Source of the DNA: JASJBU01 sp963790775
GTDB lineage: Bacteria > Pseudomonadota > Gammaproteobacteria > Chromatiales > Chromatiaceae
Length of the DNA stretch: 64,000 nt
Assembly: GCA_963790775.1 (NCBI GenBank)
Contig: CAWBPR010000003.1
Span: forward strand, 164,873-228,872
Direction: 5' to 3'
The notes under the pieces were generated by a model, which did no database searches, was not told the origin of the DNA, and saw only the letters and a program-made list of their open reading frames with translations. Within the stretch, counting starts at the first letter, position 1. Each line of letters starts with the position of its first letter. Below are positions 17,685 to 26,947 of the stretch, in pieces. Made by a program: the position numbers and the translations under genes.

Positions 17685-18368
17685 TTAACTTAGACTGATT
17701 CTCAAGGAAGCGGCTGTGGCCGAGGGCGCCAAAACCAGTGAACCCACCAACATGGCAGACAGGATGGAGATCTGCGCAGTGGTGGGAATGCCGACGATGG
17801 CGGTATTCACCGCGTCGGTGGCAAAGATCAGCACCGGTACGAACAAGGGCAGCACCAGCAGTGAAAGAATGACCCCGCCACGCCTCAGGCCGACGGTCAA
17901 GGCTACACCCACGGAGCCGATCAGGCTCAACACCGGCGTACCGAGCACCAGGGTCAGCATCAGGGTGGGGATGGCCTCAGTGGGAATATTCAGCATTATG
18001 GCGAGCAAGGGAGCTGCCACAAACAGGGGTAGGCCAGTGACCATCCAATGGGCCAGAACCTTTGCCAATACCAGTATCGAGACCGGATGGGCGCTCAGCA
18101 TGAACTGTTCCAGGGAACCGTCCTCATAATCCGAGCGAAACATCGCGTCCAGCGAGAGCAGGGCGGCAAGCAGGGCGGCAACCCATACCACACCGGGGCC
18201 CACAGCCTGTATGAGCTTGGGATCGTTGCCTATGCCCAGGGGGAACATGGCGGTGACCAAGACGAAAAATAGCAACGGATTGACGATCTCGGCCCGCCTT
18301 CGGTAGGCCAGAGTGAGATCCCGCTTGAGCAAGAGGCGAAAAGCGCTGGTGAGTGATAGTGTACTCAT
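17685..18368 (-). CDS. ccmB: Haem exporter membrane subunit CcmB
   Basis: The 227-residue ABC permease has six predicted membrane helices and the conserved SDYEDGSLEQFMLS loop that contacts the ATPase. With CcmA it releases CcmE-haem from CcmC. It overlaps ccmA by four bases and is followed directly by ccmC. Confidence 0.95.
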   Translation of the reverse strand: MSTLSLTSAFRLLLKRDLTLAYRRRAEIVNPLLFFVLVTAMFPLGIGNDPKLIQAVGPGVVWVAALLAALLSLDAMFRSDYEDGSLEQFMLSAHPVSILVLAKVLAHWMVTGLPLFVAAPLLAIMLNIPTEAIPTLMLTLVLGTPVLSLIGSVGVALTVGLRRGGVILSLLVLPLFVPVLIFATDAVNTAIVGIPTTAQISILSAMLVGSLVLAPSATAASLRISLS

Positions 18369-19022
18369 CGTTCCGACAAATTGATCCTGACCAGTTTGAC
18401 ATCATTCCTGAATCCAACCCGATGATGGGTCGTCATGGCAGCCATACCGCCCTGTTCAAGATGCGCCTCGAAGAGCCGTTCCATCTGCTCGATGCCTTTT
18501 CTGTCCAGGGAAGTGAAAGGTTCGTCGAGGATCCAAAGCTTGGCGTCAGTCACCAGCAGACGGGCGATCGCGAGACGCCGTTGCTGTCCGGCCGACATAT
18601 TCCGCGTAGGCACATCCTCGAAACCGTACAGGCCGACCTGATCCAGCGCCTCCTCCAGGATGACTCCGGATTTGGCCTTGCCGAGCCCCTGGGCTATTCG
18701 CAGATTCTCCAGGGGCGTGAGTTCCGGTTTGTGTCCGTCTTTGTGGCCAAGGTAGGCAATGTGCTCACGGAACTCAGGGCCAAGTTTAAATATGTCCACA
18801 CCCTCCCAAAAGAGTTCACCGGATTCTGGCAGCCTGATACCGCACAGGATCCTCAGCAGGGATGTCTTGCCGCTGCCGTTACGCCCTTCGAGCACCAGCG
18901 CTTCCCCTGGATCGACTGTGAAGCTCGAGATTCTCGAAGAGCACTCGGTCATCGCGGATGCACTCCAACCCCTTGGCCTCAAACTGAGCATTAATAATGG
19001 TGTCGGATTGAGATGTCGTCAC
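18365..19022 (-). CDS. ccmA: Haem exporter ATPase CcmA, frameshift near the N-terminus
   Basis: The ATPase shows Walker A (GRNGSGKT), the signature MSAGQQRR and Walker B (KLWILDEPFTSLD), with His-loop THH. The ATG frame from 18991 gives an atypical first 23 residues. Removing one G near 18924-18928 joins SFTVDPGEALVLEG to an upstream frame reading FEAKGLECIRDDRVLFENL, which is the true family N-terminus. That frame has a GTG at 19022 as its best start, without a clear ribosome site. Corrected length is about 218 residues. It is the first ccm gene; the 500-base region upstream carries FNR and NarL-type sites shared with the divergent regulator gene. Confidence 0.88.
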
Positions 19023-19253
19023 GTCAATAGGAAAGGTGTCAGCTAATAGTTTTTAAAGTGGCCTGGGAAACCTTTGGTCTGTTTCTTGTCGGCCGCTGGT
19101 CTAGGTGTTTTTTTGAATCCGCAACCATACATGAATGACGGTGCATATCTCAAGAAAAATGCCTGCATTGTGACTCTGATTCAGGTCCAGTGTGCAGCGT
19201 ATTGGATAGAGGCCTTCACTAGCGGTCATCAATACGGGTTTACCTGGCGTGAC

Positions 19254-19269
19254 TACCAATATATAGGTA
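19254..19269. promoter_or_regulatory. NarL/NarP-type 7-2-7 site
   Basis: TACCAAT-AT-ATAGGTA has two inverted heptamers separated by two bases, the arrangement bound by NarL and NarP dimers. The right half (complement TACCTAT) fits TACYYMT exactly and the left half has one mismatch. Confidence 0.6.
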
Positions 19270-19277
19270 GAAATATC

Positions 19278-19293
19278 TACCAATTAATTGGTA
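19278..19293. promoter_or_regulatory. Second NarL/NarP-type 7-2-7 site, perfect palindrome
   Basis: TACCAATTAATTGGTA is a perfect 16-base palindrome of heptamers TACCAAT with a two-base spacer. Its centre is 24 bases from that of the preceding site, about two helical turns, so both would lie on the same DNA face. Confidence 0.6.
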
Positions 19294-19341
19294 AGCCATT
19301 GATCTATTTAGAAATAATTGCTTTAGTTCTACGGGTATTCC

Positions 19342-19355
19342 TTGATTTTTATCAA
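19342..19355 (+). promoter_or_regulatory. FNR/Anr/Dnr box, perfect TTGAT-N4-ATCAA
   Basis: TTGATTTTTATCAA matches the consensus exactly and lies 185 bases before the Crp/Fnr-family gene. Autoregulation or cross-regulation by an oxygen or NO sensor is the simplest reading. It could also act on the divergent ccm operon. Confidence 0.7.
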
Positions 19356-19539
19356 ACAAAATCATTTCATGTTATGGACAATTGATACCCGGTTGGTGCG
19401 TAAGTTCAGGAAATCTTAGAAAAATGGGCGATTCATCACATTCATGGTCAGCTGGATGACCCGAGGGTGATGGCTACTGAACCTGCGTGAATCTGCCTTA
19501 CCAAGGCTTAATAAGAACAAGATTAATAAGAGAAAGCTA

Positions 19540-20244
19540 ATGGATGCTGTGGTCCACAACAATCCGGCCAGCACTGCACTGGCCAGCTGTCAGCTGTTCA
19601 AGTCACTGGAATGGCAGACACTAAAAATGCTGTCTGAGAACTCGAAGCTGACATGCTTTGATCGCGGGCAGATGATTTATCATTCTGGTGAGCCTGAACT
19701 CGGTCTATATATGGTCACCAGTGGTCAGGTCAAACTGAGTATCCTGGCCTCGAATGGTTCTGAACGTGTGATCGACGTGGTTGCTCCGGGTGGAACCTTC
19801 GGTGAAGACGGTTTGTTTTCATCCAAGCAGAGTAAGCTCAATGCGGAGATGCTGGTCAAAGGGGAGGTCATTGAGATTCCCAGAAAATGTATTATGAGCA
19901 GTATCCAGATCTGTCCGAAGCTGGCGGCGACCATGCTGAGTCATATGGGTACAAAGCTCTGCCGACTGGTGGGTGAACTGGAGAACTGCTGCTTGCGGTC
20001 TGCCAGGCAACGGGTGATAGACTACCTGCTGATGCTGGCAAATCGGCAAGCATCCTGCATCAGTGCACGGCTGAGTATTCTGCTTCCTGCCAGTAAAGGC
20101 GTTACCGCCTCACTACTCGATATCACGCCTGAGACTTTTTCCCGCGAGTTAAACCGTCTCAACAGCATGGGGCTGATTCAAGTGGATCGCAAAACCATCA
20201 AGATACTTGATCTACCTGGAATGAAAAGACAGGCAGTCATATAG
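19540..20244 (+). CDS. Crp/Fnr-family transcription regulator (Dnr/NNR-like)
   Basis: The 234-residue protein has a cyclic-nucleotide-type effector domain (about residues 18-130, with GQMIYHSGEPELGLYMVTSGQVKL), a dimer helix and a C-terminal winged helix. The recognition helix ITPETFSRELNRL keeps the E..SR residues that in FNR contact TTGAT half sites. There is no N-terminal cysteine cluster for an iron-sulfur centre, so it is not FNR itself; Dnr/NnrR-type NO sensing is likelier. Genes for a NarXL-like system and Nap follow, and FNR and NarL boxes precede it, so a nitrogen-oxide regulatory role is well supported by context. Confidence 0.88.
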   Translation: MDAVVHNNPASTALASCQLFKSLEWQTLKMLSENSKLTCFDRGQMIYHSGEPELGLYMVTSGQVKLSILASNGSERVIDVVAPGGTFGEDGLFSSKQSKLNAEMLVKGEVIEIPRKCIMSSIQICPKLAATMLSHMGTKLCRLVGELENCCLRSARQRVIDYLLMLANRQASCISARLSILLPASKGVTASLLDITPETFSRELNRLNSMGLIQVDRKTIKILDLPGMKRQAVI

Positions 20245-20372
20245 AACCTGTCATATATTTAAACGGTATTCGCGTATATTAGCGGAGGTTCACCGCCTGA
20301 TTTCAGCCACTGCTGCATCCTGTAGTTGGCGGTAAGTCGTGCAGGTGACCGGATATATTCTCTGCGTGGAAG

Positions 20373-22314
20373 GTGAATTCGTTGCAACGTTCTCTACTGT
20401 TGAGATTTGGCTTGGCGCTGGCGGCCATCTTCATGCTGGCGGTCATTAGCATGCTGAGCTCGGTTTTTATCGCGGATACCATTGAAGGTTACGCCGCAGC
20501 CATCAATCAGGCGGGCACCCTGCGCATGCAGTCATACCGGATAGCTAACAGTCTGGCGCAGGATGCTGAGCCCGATCTACAGTCGTCTGGAATTTTCACT
20601 GAGCGGCTTGTGAATGAGTTTAATGACCGGCTATTCAGCCCGCGAATTCATGATGTTCTCAGCAAAGCGCCCAGCCAGAGTGTCTTGGCATCCTATGCCC
20701 TTGTCGAAGAGCAATGGTTGGAGAAGATGCATCCACTCCTGAGCAGCTATCTCGAATTGTCCTTATATGAATCTATGGCGCAGGATCGAGAACGAATTCT
20801 TGATAACAATCGATATGACTATCTACAGAGTGTGGATTGTTTCGTGGACGATATTCATCTGTTCGTAGAAGCCTTGGAGATCGATGCAGAGAGAAAGAAT
20901 CATCAACTGCGCATTATTCAGATTATTTCACTCATCTTTATCGTTATCGTCGCTGGGGTGAGCATCTTTCTGGCTAAAGTGAGTGTGCTCAAACCCTTGC
21001 GTGAGTTGCAGGTCTGTGCCAATTCGGCTCGTCAGGGCGATTTTAGCCTGCGTAGCAGGTATCACAAAGATGATGAATTAGGGCAATTGGGGCAGGCCTT
21101 CAATGTCATGGCTGAAGATCTGTCGAAAATGTATGAGGATCTGGAACAGCGAGTCAAAGACAAAACGGTCAATCTGGAACGCAGTAACCGTTCCTTGGAG
21201 TTGCTTTACAACACGACAAGAACCTTGCATGACTCCTCATTGAGTGATGAGGTGTTGGAAAGGGTGATAGAAGATGTACAAAATCTGCTGGGATGGGAGG
21301 GCGGCACCATTTGCCTGGGTCGCCGTGGAGAAAAAGAGACCTTTCGCCTGGTCACATCGAGCCCGAATATTGCAAACCATCGCACAGTGATCATCGATCA
21401 TTGCGAAGCCTGTTTGACGGCTGGCAGATCGCAAATCTGTCAGTTGAAAGGTATGGGTTTGAGTAGGGTTCAGACCTTCTCCACCCCAATCAAGGATCAG
21501 AATGGGCAATATGGCATCTTGATGGTTGAATTAAACGGGAGAGATGAGATGCAGGAGTGGCAGCAGCGTCTACTGGAGACAGTTGCCAGTCATGTTGCAC
21601 TGGCCATCAATATGGCGCAGCAAGTCTCTCAAACCCGGCTTGTTTCATTGCTGGAAGAGCGTAGCGCGATCGCTCGGGAACTGCATGACTCATTAGCCCA
21701 ATCCCTGTCTTATCTCAAGATCCAGGTCAGCCGTCTTGAAAAAGCGGTTATCGAGTCGGAAGATCAATCACAGATACTGGATATCTCAAAGGTGTTGCGT
21801 TCAGCGCTGAATGGCGCCTATCGTCAATTGAGGGATCTGTTGACGACTTTCAGGCTCAGCATCAATGATGCGGATTTTTGCATGACCTTGCAGGAGACAG
21901 TCGAGGAATTCTCGAAGAAAGGCAATTTCACCATCGCCTTTGAACATCATCTTGCTAACTGCAGGCTCAGCCCAAATGCCGAGATCCATTTGTTACAGAT
22001 TATTCGTGAAGCGCTATCTAATGTCATGCGACATGCCAACGCCACACACGCTAGGCTCAGCATCGATTGTGATCAAAGATGGGCAGGTGATGCTCTTGGT
22101 TGAGGACGATGGCAGCGGACTCGTTGAGCAGCATGACATGATGCAGCATTACGGCCTGCCAATTATGCAAGAGCGGGCTGAGTGGTTGGGTGGATCTCTG
22201 GAGATTGATGATGCTGAGGGGCAAGGCACCCGAGTTCGGTTGACTTTCAGTAGCACTGAAAGTGAACATACCCTGCAACATCAAACCCTAATGCAGAAAC
22301 TGGCCGATGTTTGA
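20373..22314 (+). CDS. NarX/NarQ-like nitrate/nitrite sensor histidine kinase, one frameshift
   Basis: The N-terminus has a membrane helix (residues 8-32), then the NarX P-box-like INQAGTLRMQSYR that binds nitrate. A second helix (about 184-203), a HAMP domain, and a central GAF-like module follow, the last with a cysteine cluster (CEACLTAGRSQIC) like that of NarX. The HisKA_3 box is ARELHDSLAQSLSYLK, with His438 as phosphate acceptor. At 22061-22066 an extra base breaks the frame; the other frame continues IVIKDGQVMLLVEDDGSGL and the glycine-rich ATP lid. Corrected length is about 646 residues. GTG at 20373 sits too close to GGAAGG, so TTG at 20382 may be the real start. The stop overlaps the regulator gene by eight bases. 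Confidence 0.87.
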
Positions 22315-22951
22315 ACAGCAATTTCACACCATCATCGCAATTGACGACCATCCCTTGTTTAGAAAGGGAGTGGCGGATTTGCTCGGGATGGATCCTAAAT
22401 TGAAATTGATAGGCGAGGCGGCCAATGGCCTGGATGGGGTAAGGCTTGCCAAGGAGAAAAGCCCTGATCTGATTCTGCTCGATATCAATATGAAGGGCAT
22501 GAGCGGGTTAGAGACACTACAGGCGATCAAGCGGATCGATCTCGATTCAAGAGTGTTGATGCTGACAGTTTCAGATAATGAAGAGGATGTCATCGCAGCC
22601 CTCAGGCTGGGTGCCGATGGCTATTTACTCAAGGACATGGAACCAGAGGATATTCTGGAATGCCTGCATATAGCCGCCCATGGAAAGGTGGTTATCAATG
22701 ATCGTTTGACTCAATTACTGGCGCAGGCCCTGCGCGAAGAGGGAAAGGGCGTCACTAGCCCCCGACCATCTCTGACAGCCCGTGAGCAGGAGATCCTCGA
22801 AAAGCTGGCCTGCGGCCTGAGCAATAAACTCATTGCCAAGGAACTGGGTATATCCGAGGGAACCGTCAAGGTGCACGTGAAGAATCTGTTGAAGAAACTG
22901 AATCTGCATTCCCGCATGGAAGCTGCAGTCTGGGCGCTGAAAAGTCTGTGA
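22307..22951 (+). CDS. NarL-like response regulator
   Basis: The 214-residue protein has a receiver domain (Asp13-Asp14 acidic pocket, phosphoacceptor Asp59 in LLDINMKGMSG, Lys in GYLLKDM) and a LuxR/FixJ-type C-terminal HTH (LTAREQEILEKLACGLSNKLIAKELGIS). It overlaps the kinase gene, so the pair is coupled. NarL-type 7-2-7 sites upstream of the fnr-like gene and of napF are its likely targets. Confidence 0.93.
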   Translation: MFEQQFHTIIAIDDHPLFRKGVADLLGMDPKLKLIGEAANGLDGVRLAKEKSPDLILLDINMKGMSGLETLQAIKRIDLDSRVLMLTVSDNEEDVIAALRLGADGYLLKDMEPEDILECLHIAAHGKVVINDRLTQLLAQALREEGKGVTSPRPSLTAREQEILEKLACGLSNKLIAKELGISEGTVKVHVKNLLKKLNLHSRMEAAVWALKSL

Positions 22952-22995
22952 CTCAATAAGAAGAAAAATTCTATTAATGCCCGGCGTTAGTCGTA

Positions 22996-23011
22996 TACCA
23001 AAAAATAGGTA
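22996..23011 (+). promoter_or_regulatory. NarL/NarP-type 7-2-7 site upstream of napF
   Basis: TACCAAA-AA-ATAGGTA has the same right half and spacing as the site at 19254, and lies 148 bases before napF. The left half diverges at two positions. Confidence 0.5.
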
Positions 23012-23078
23012 AAAAATACCGAAAAATTAATAACCCATTGAAATTAAAGTAATAAAAATAGTAAATTAGTAGCGCTAT

Positions 23079-23092
23079 TTGATCGACGTCAA
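23079..23092 (+). promoter_or_regulatory. FNR-type box upstream of napF
   Basis: TTGATCGACGTCAA matches TTGAT-N4-ATCAA with one mismatch (G for A) and lies 52 bases before the napF start, a sensible distance for an activator site. Confidence 0.62.
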
Positions 23093-23143
23093 TGATCTCC
23101 GACAGTATGGTGAAAGAATTCCCGCAGTTCATCAGGAGGCACA

Positions 23144-23665
23144 GTGTCCGGGCCGATTAACAGAATGCAACTGCTTCGTGGAGACCTGCGCGGAGAGCAC
23201 ATCGATATCCGGCCACCCTGGTCAAAACCCGAGGTACTTTTCACTGAAACCTGTACAAGATGTGATGATTGCACCAAGGGCTGCCAGGAAAAATTAATTC
23301 GCCCAGGGAGTGGTGGATATCCAACCATCGACTTCAGTCTGGGCGCCTGTACCTTTTGTGGTGATTGTGTAAGGGCCTGTCGTACTACGGCATTGGCCTT
23401 TTCGGTCGATCCGAATCAGCCGCCCTGGTCCCTCTCAGTCGAAATCAAGGATAATTGCCTCGCCATGAACGGCATCGTCTGCAGAAGCTGCAGTGAACGC
23501 TGTGACGAATCCGCGATCCATTTTCAATTACAAAGAAGAAATTTCTCCCTTATCGGACACCATGAATGCACTCAGAGATGTCGAAGGTGTGGTGAACACG
23601 GTTTTGATTTATCACTATGGGGGGGGGGAGAGTTGATGGAGGAAATGAAACGTGAAATTAACTAG
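23144..23665 (+). CDS. napF: Ferredoxin-type protein NapF, C-terminal cluster degraded
   Basis: NapF is a cytoplasmic four-iron-cluster protein that helps mature NapA. The GTG start has an ideal AGGAGG site. Clusters CTRCDDCTKGC and CTFCGDCVRAC are intact, and NGIVCRSCSERC supplies further ligands. The last expected ligand set is abnormal: CTQRCRRC has wrong spacing, no fourth cysteine, and the following residues do not fit the family, so the last 40 codons look damaged. A run of ten G residues lies in this tail. The damage matches the state of the genes downstream. Confidence 0.82.
   Translation: MSGPINRMQLLRGDLRGEHIDIRPPWSKPEVLFTETCTRCDDCTKGCQEKLIRPGSGGYPTIDFSLGACTFCGDCVRACRTTALAFSVDPNQPPWSLSVEIKDNCLAMNGIVCRSCSERCDESAIHFQLQRRNFSLIGHHECTQRCRRCGEHGFDLSLWGGGELMEEMKREIN
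23619..23628 (+). repeat. Ten-base G tract at the end of napF
   Basis: Ten consecutive G residues lie about 25 bases before the napA start. Such tracts slip during replication and are prone to sequencing error. Confidence 0.85.
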
Positions 23666-24777
23666 ACGCGATTTTATCAAGAGTAACGCGGTGGCCGCTG
23701 CGGCTGCGTAAAACCAATGGCAAGTCCGACAAGAACGGCAAGTTTGAAGAGGTCTCCTGGGAAGAGGCCTTCCAGACCATGGCCGACAAATGGATTGCAG
23801 CACGCAAGAAAGGGCCAAAGGCTGTGGGCATATTCGGCTCCGGCCAGTGGACCGTCTGGGAGGGTTACGCCGCTTCCAAATTGATGAAGGCCGGCTTCCG
23901 TTCCAACAGCCTGGAGCCCAATGCGCGGCACTATATGGCCTCCGCTGTGGGTGCCTTCATGCGTGGTTTCGGCATCGACGAGCTTATGGGTTGCTACGAT
24001 GATCTGGAGCATGCCGATGTTTTCGTACTCTAGGGCGCCAACATGGCGGAGATGCACCCAATCCTCTGGTCGCGTCTCACCGACACCCGTCTGACCAAGC
24101 CCGGCTGTGAAGTGCATGTGCTCTCCACCTATGAGCATCGCTGCTACGAACTGACCGACAACGGCATGATCTTCGAGCCGCAGACCGATCTGGCGATCCT
24201 CAACTACATCATTCAGAACAAGGCCTACAACCAGGAATTCATCGACAAGCACGTGAATTTCACCAAGACACCAACGGATATTGGCTATGGCCTGCGAGAC
24301 GAACATCCGTTGCAGAAGGCGGCCAAGAATCCCAATAAGGGCGAGCTGAGCAAAATCAGCTTTGAAGAGTATGCCAAATCGGTGGGGCCCTATACCCTGG
24401 AATATACCTCCAAGCTTTCCAATCCCAGGGCTAACGGTAAGTCCGATGACGCAGATCAAACGGACATCAGCGGCAAGCCTATGGGCAACACCCTGATCCA
24501 CGCAGTCGCCATGCATCGTGCTCACAAAGACGGCAAGATGAACTGCTTCTGGGTGCAGTGTAATAACAACATGCAGGCCGCCGCCAACATGAATGACGAG
24601 AGTTATCCCGGTTGGCGGAATCCGGACAACTTTATCGCGGTTACCGACCCCTATCCCACGGTATCGGCCCAGGCCGCCGACCTGATCCTGCCCACCTCCA
24701 TGTGGATCGAGAAAGAGGGCGCCTACGGCAACGCCGAGCGGCGCACCCAATTCTGGCGTCAGCAGGTGCAAGGACCG
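23652..24777 (+). pseudogene. napA: napA remnant: periplasmic nitrate reductase catalytic subunit with deletions
   Basis: A GTG with an upstream GGAGG opens the Tat leader MKLTRRDFIKSNAVAAAAA, but the frame stops at 23709. From 23704 another frame resumes at LRKTNGKSDKNGKF, about residue 110 of NapA, so the [4Fe-4S] cluster region is missing. A TAG at 24031 replaces the Trp of VLWGANMAEMHP. Near 24420 the sequence jumps in frame from YTSKLS to a segment close to KDGKMNCFWVQCNNNMQA, losing roughly 150 residues. At about 24778, right after RRTQFWRQQVQGPGE, the remaining C-terminus is replaced by NapH sequence. A working molybdoenzyme is not possible. Surviving stretches are close to the family, which suggests recent loss or a defective assembly. 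Confidence 0.88.
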
Positions 24778-25620
24778 GGTGAGTGGTTGATCCTGCGTCG
24801 CATCAGTCAGTTGGGCATACTTGCACTGTTTCTTTTGGGGCCGCTTTTTGGGGTATGGATAGTGAAGGGTAATCTGGCGGCCAGCATGACGTTGGACGTG
24901 CTACCCCTGACTGATCCCCACGTGTTGCTGCAGTCCGTGCTCTCCGGGGTAACGCCGGTAAAGTCGGCCATTGTTGGAGTGGTGATCGTATTGCTCTTCT
25001 ACTTTTTAGTAGGAGGACGGGTCTACTGTTCCTGGGTTTGTCCGGTAAACATGATCACCGATCTGGCTGCATGGTTGCGCCGCAGGCTGGGGATCAGAAC
25101 CAGCTCACAGCTCTCCCGTTCGGCACGTTTCTGGATGCTCGGTCTGACCCTGGTGCTACCTCTGGTGGTATCCGGCGGGATTGTCTGGGAGTTGGTCAAT
25201 CCAGTTTCGATGATGTTTCGTGGCATCGTCTTCGGCATGGGGGCTGCCTGGCTGATCCTGTTGGGTGTCTTTCTATTCGATCTGTTGATTGCCAAAGACG
25301 GCTGGTGCGGGCATCTCTGTCCGGTAGGCGCCTTCTACAATTTGGTGGGCAGCAAGAGTCTGCTGAAGGTTAACGCGGCCAATCGTACGGTCTGTAACGA
25401 TTGTATGGAGTGTTATTTGGTCTGTCCGGAACCGCAGGTCATCAAGCCCGCCCTGAAGGGCGCCATAAAGGGGCTGGGTCCGGTGATCAGCTCTTCCGAC
25501 TGTACAAATTGTGGTCGTTGCATCGATATCTACGCAAAAGATGTTTTCAGTTATGGCGGTCGCCACACCATCGAGGTTGGCGAGTCAAATAAATCGATCG
25601 ATCAGGGCATTAAGACCTGA
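24778..25620 (+). pseudogene. napH: napH remnant fused to napA: quinol dehydrogenase membrane component
   Basis: Starting at about WLILRRISQLGILALFLLGP the frame is NapH without its first 20 or so residues. Four membrane helices follow, with the CPVNMITD and GWCGHLCPVGAFY motifs, then ferredoxin-like clusters CNDCMECYLVCPEP and CTNCGRCIDIY. The last cysteine of the second cluster is tyrosine here (CIDIY instead of CIDIC). The gene has no start of its own because it is in frame with the napA remnant upstream. napG, which usually lies between napA and napH, is absent, so a deletion spanning the napA 3' end, napG and the napH 5' end is the simplest explanation. Confidence 0.85.
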
Positions 25621-25670
25621 TCGTTTAACTGTTGGGTTTTGAGTGATAGTGAGTGATGATGGAGAAAACG

Positions 25671-26098
25671 ATGAAACAATCAGTAGTGATTCTTCTTGTG
25701 GTCATAGTTGCCATGTCCTTTACAGCGTCTGCCGTTGCAGATGTAAAGTCCCTGCGTGGTGATGATTTGCAAAAAATGTCTACCAAGCCAGCCAAGGCCA
25801 AGATCATGTCGGTCGAGGGTGGCATCGAACGCAGTTTCAAAGACCAGCCGCCAATGGTTCCACACACACCGTCGACAAATACGAGGTCAATCTGAAAAAC
25901 AATGGTTGTTTAAAATGCCACAGTGAGAAGACCTACGAAAAAGAGAAGGCTCCCAAGGTGGGTGATAGCCACTATATCGATAGAGACGGCAAGGTCCTGG
26001 ATACCATATCCAGCCGCCGCTATTTCTGTAGTCAATGCCACACTACACAGATTGGTGCCGAACCTTTGGTCAAAAACAACTTTGTGGGGGCCAAGTAA
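25671..26098 (+). pseudogene. napB: napB: dihaem electron-transfer subunit, 2-bp frameshift
   Basis: The ATG at 25671 follows GGAG by six bases and opens a signal peptide. DQPPMVPHT, the NapB core, is intact. Two extra bases in a CA-repeat at 25861-25869 then shift the frame to an early stop (25895). The other frame continues VDKYEVNLKNNGCLKCH and later CSQCH, the two haem motifs, ending at 26098. Corrected length is 141 residues, normal for NapB. The dinucleotide change in a short repeat could be slippage in the cell or an assembly error. Confidence 0.87.
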
Positions 26099-26187
26099 GT
26101 CAGAGTATGCATCAAAAGATCCTGCTCGCGCATGTGTAGGTCTTTGTTGTAGAAATGCGTCATTCATTATTTAATTTGGTGTAATCG

Positions 26188-26750
26188 ATGTCTGAAAAAA
26201 ACAGCGTAGTGGGTTCGTTCTGATCCTGATCGGCATAGTGGCCGGTGTCATTCTCTGGGGTGGTTTCAATACTGTAATGGAGGCAACCAATACAGAAACC
26301 TTCTGTATCTCCTGTCACGAAATGGAGGCTACCGTCTACGAGGAATTACAGGATACGATTCACTTCAGCAATAGAACGGGTGTAAGGGCCACCTGTCCGG
26401 ACTGCCATGTACCGAAGGAGTGGATACATAAGTTCGTACGTAAGGTTCAGGCGACCAATGAGCTCTACCATAAAGCCCTTGGTACCATTGATACACCTGA
26501 GAAATTCGAAGAGAAGCGGCTGGAACTGGCACAAAATGTCTGGCGAGCCATGAAAGCAACTGACTCCCGTGAATGTCGGAACTGTCACAACTTTGAGTCC
26601 ATGGATTATGATCGCCAGGAAGAGCGCTCAGCTGTTCGTCATGAAGAGGCAGAGGAGGAGGGCTACACCTGCATCGATTGCCATAAGGGTATTGCTCACT
26701 CACTGCCAGCCGGCTATGACCCTGCAACAGATATTCGCGGAAGTGCTTAA
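26188..26750 (+). pseudogene. napC: napC: tetrahaem quinol dehydrogenase, 1-bp frameshift
   Basis: The ATG at 26188 starts MSEK, but an A7 tract (26195-26201) appears one base short and the frame ends at 26224. Restoring one A gives MSEKKQRSGFVLILIGIVAGVI, the N-terminal membrane anchor. The rest then carries four haem motifs (CISCHE, CPDCHV, CRNCHN, CIDCHK) with the NapC/NirT spacing and the YHKALGTIDTPEKFE region. NapC moves electrons from quinol to NapB. Corrected length is 187 residues. A methionine at 26238 would give a product without a full anchor. Confidence 0.86.
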
Positions 26751-26947
26751 TAAGCCGCCAGGTCAGGCTGAAAAAGACCATGGGGAAATCAATGGATTCC
26801 TGCTCCCTGCGGCCTTTTTATCTAGCAATCATGTGGATATGTGTTGTTTAATAAACTTTATTCGTTTGTTGGGAAAGCCGTTCTTGCGTGAGCAATTACT
26901 CTAAAATGATGATAAACAACCTTAATCACTCGGGATGAGCTGACCTA

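Larger units (their letters stand above)
19023..19539. other. Divergent regulatory region between ccmA and the fnr-like gene
   Basis: No gene is convincing here; a 103-codon frame at 19074-19385 runs across the operators and has no family features. The region is AT-rich and holds two NarL-type 7-2-7 palindromes and one perfect FNR box, listed separately. Confidence 0.7.

Noticed and set aside
19074..19385. A 103-codon plus-strand frame before the fnr-like gene
   Set aside because: It runs across the NarL and FNR sites, has no ribosome site and resembles no family; the region is regulatory.
24031..24033. TAG in napA as a recoded codon
   Set aside because: No recoding signal is seen, and neighbouring deletions already inactivate the gene; a nonsense change from TGG is enough.
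23677..24771. A 364-codon minus-strand open frame across the napA region
   Set aside because: Its translation is low-complexity Gly/His/Val typical of antisense frames, while the plus strand has clear NapA homology.
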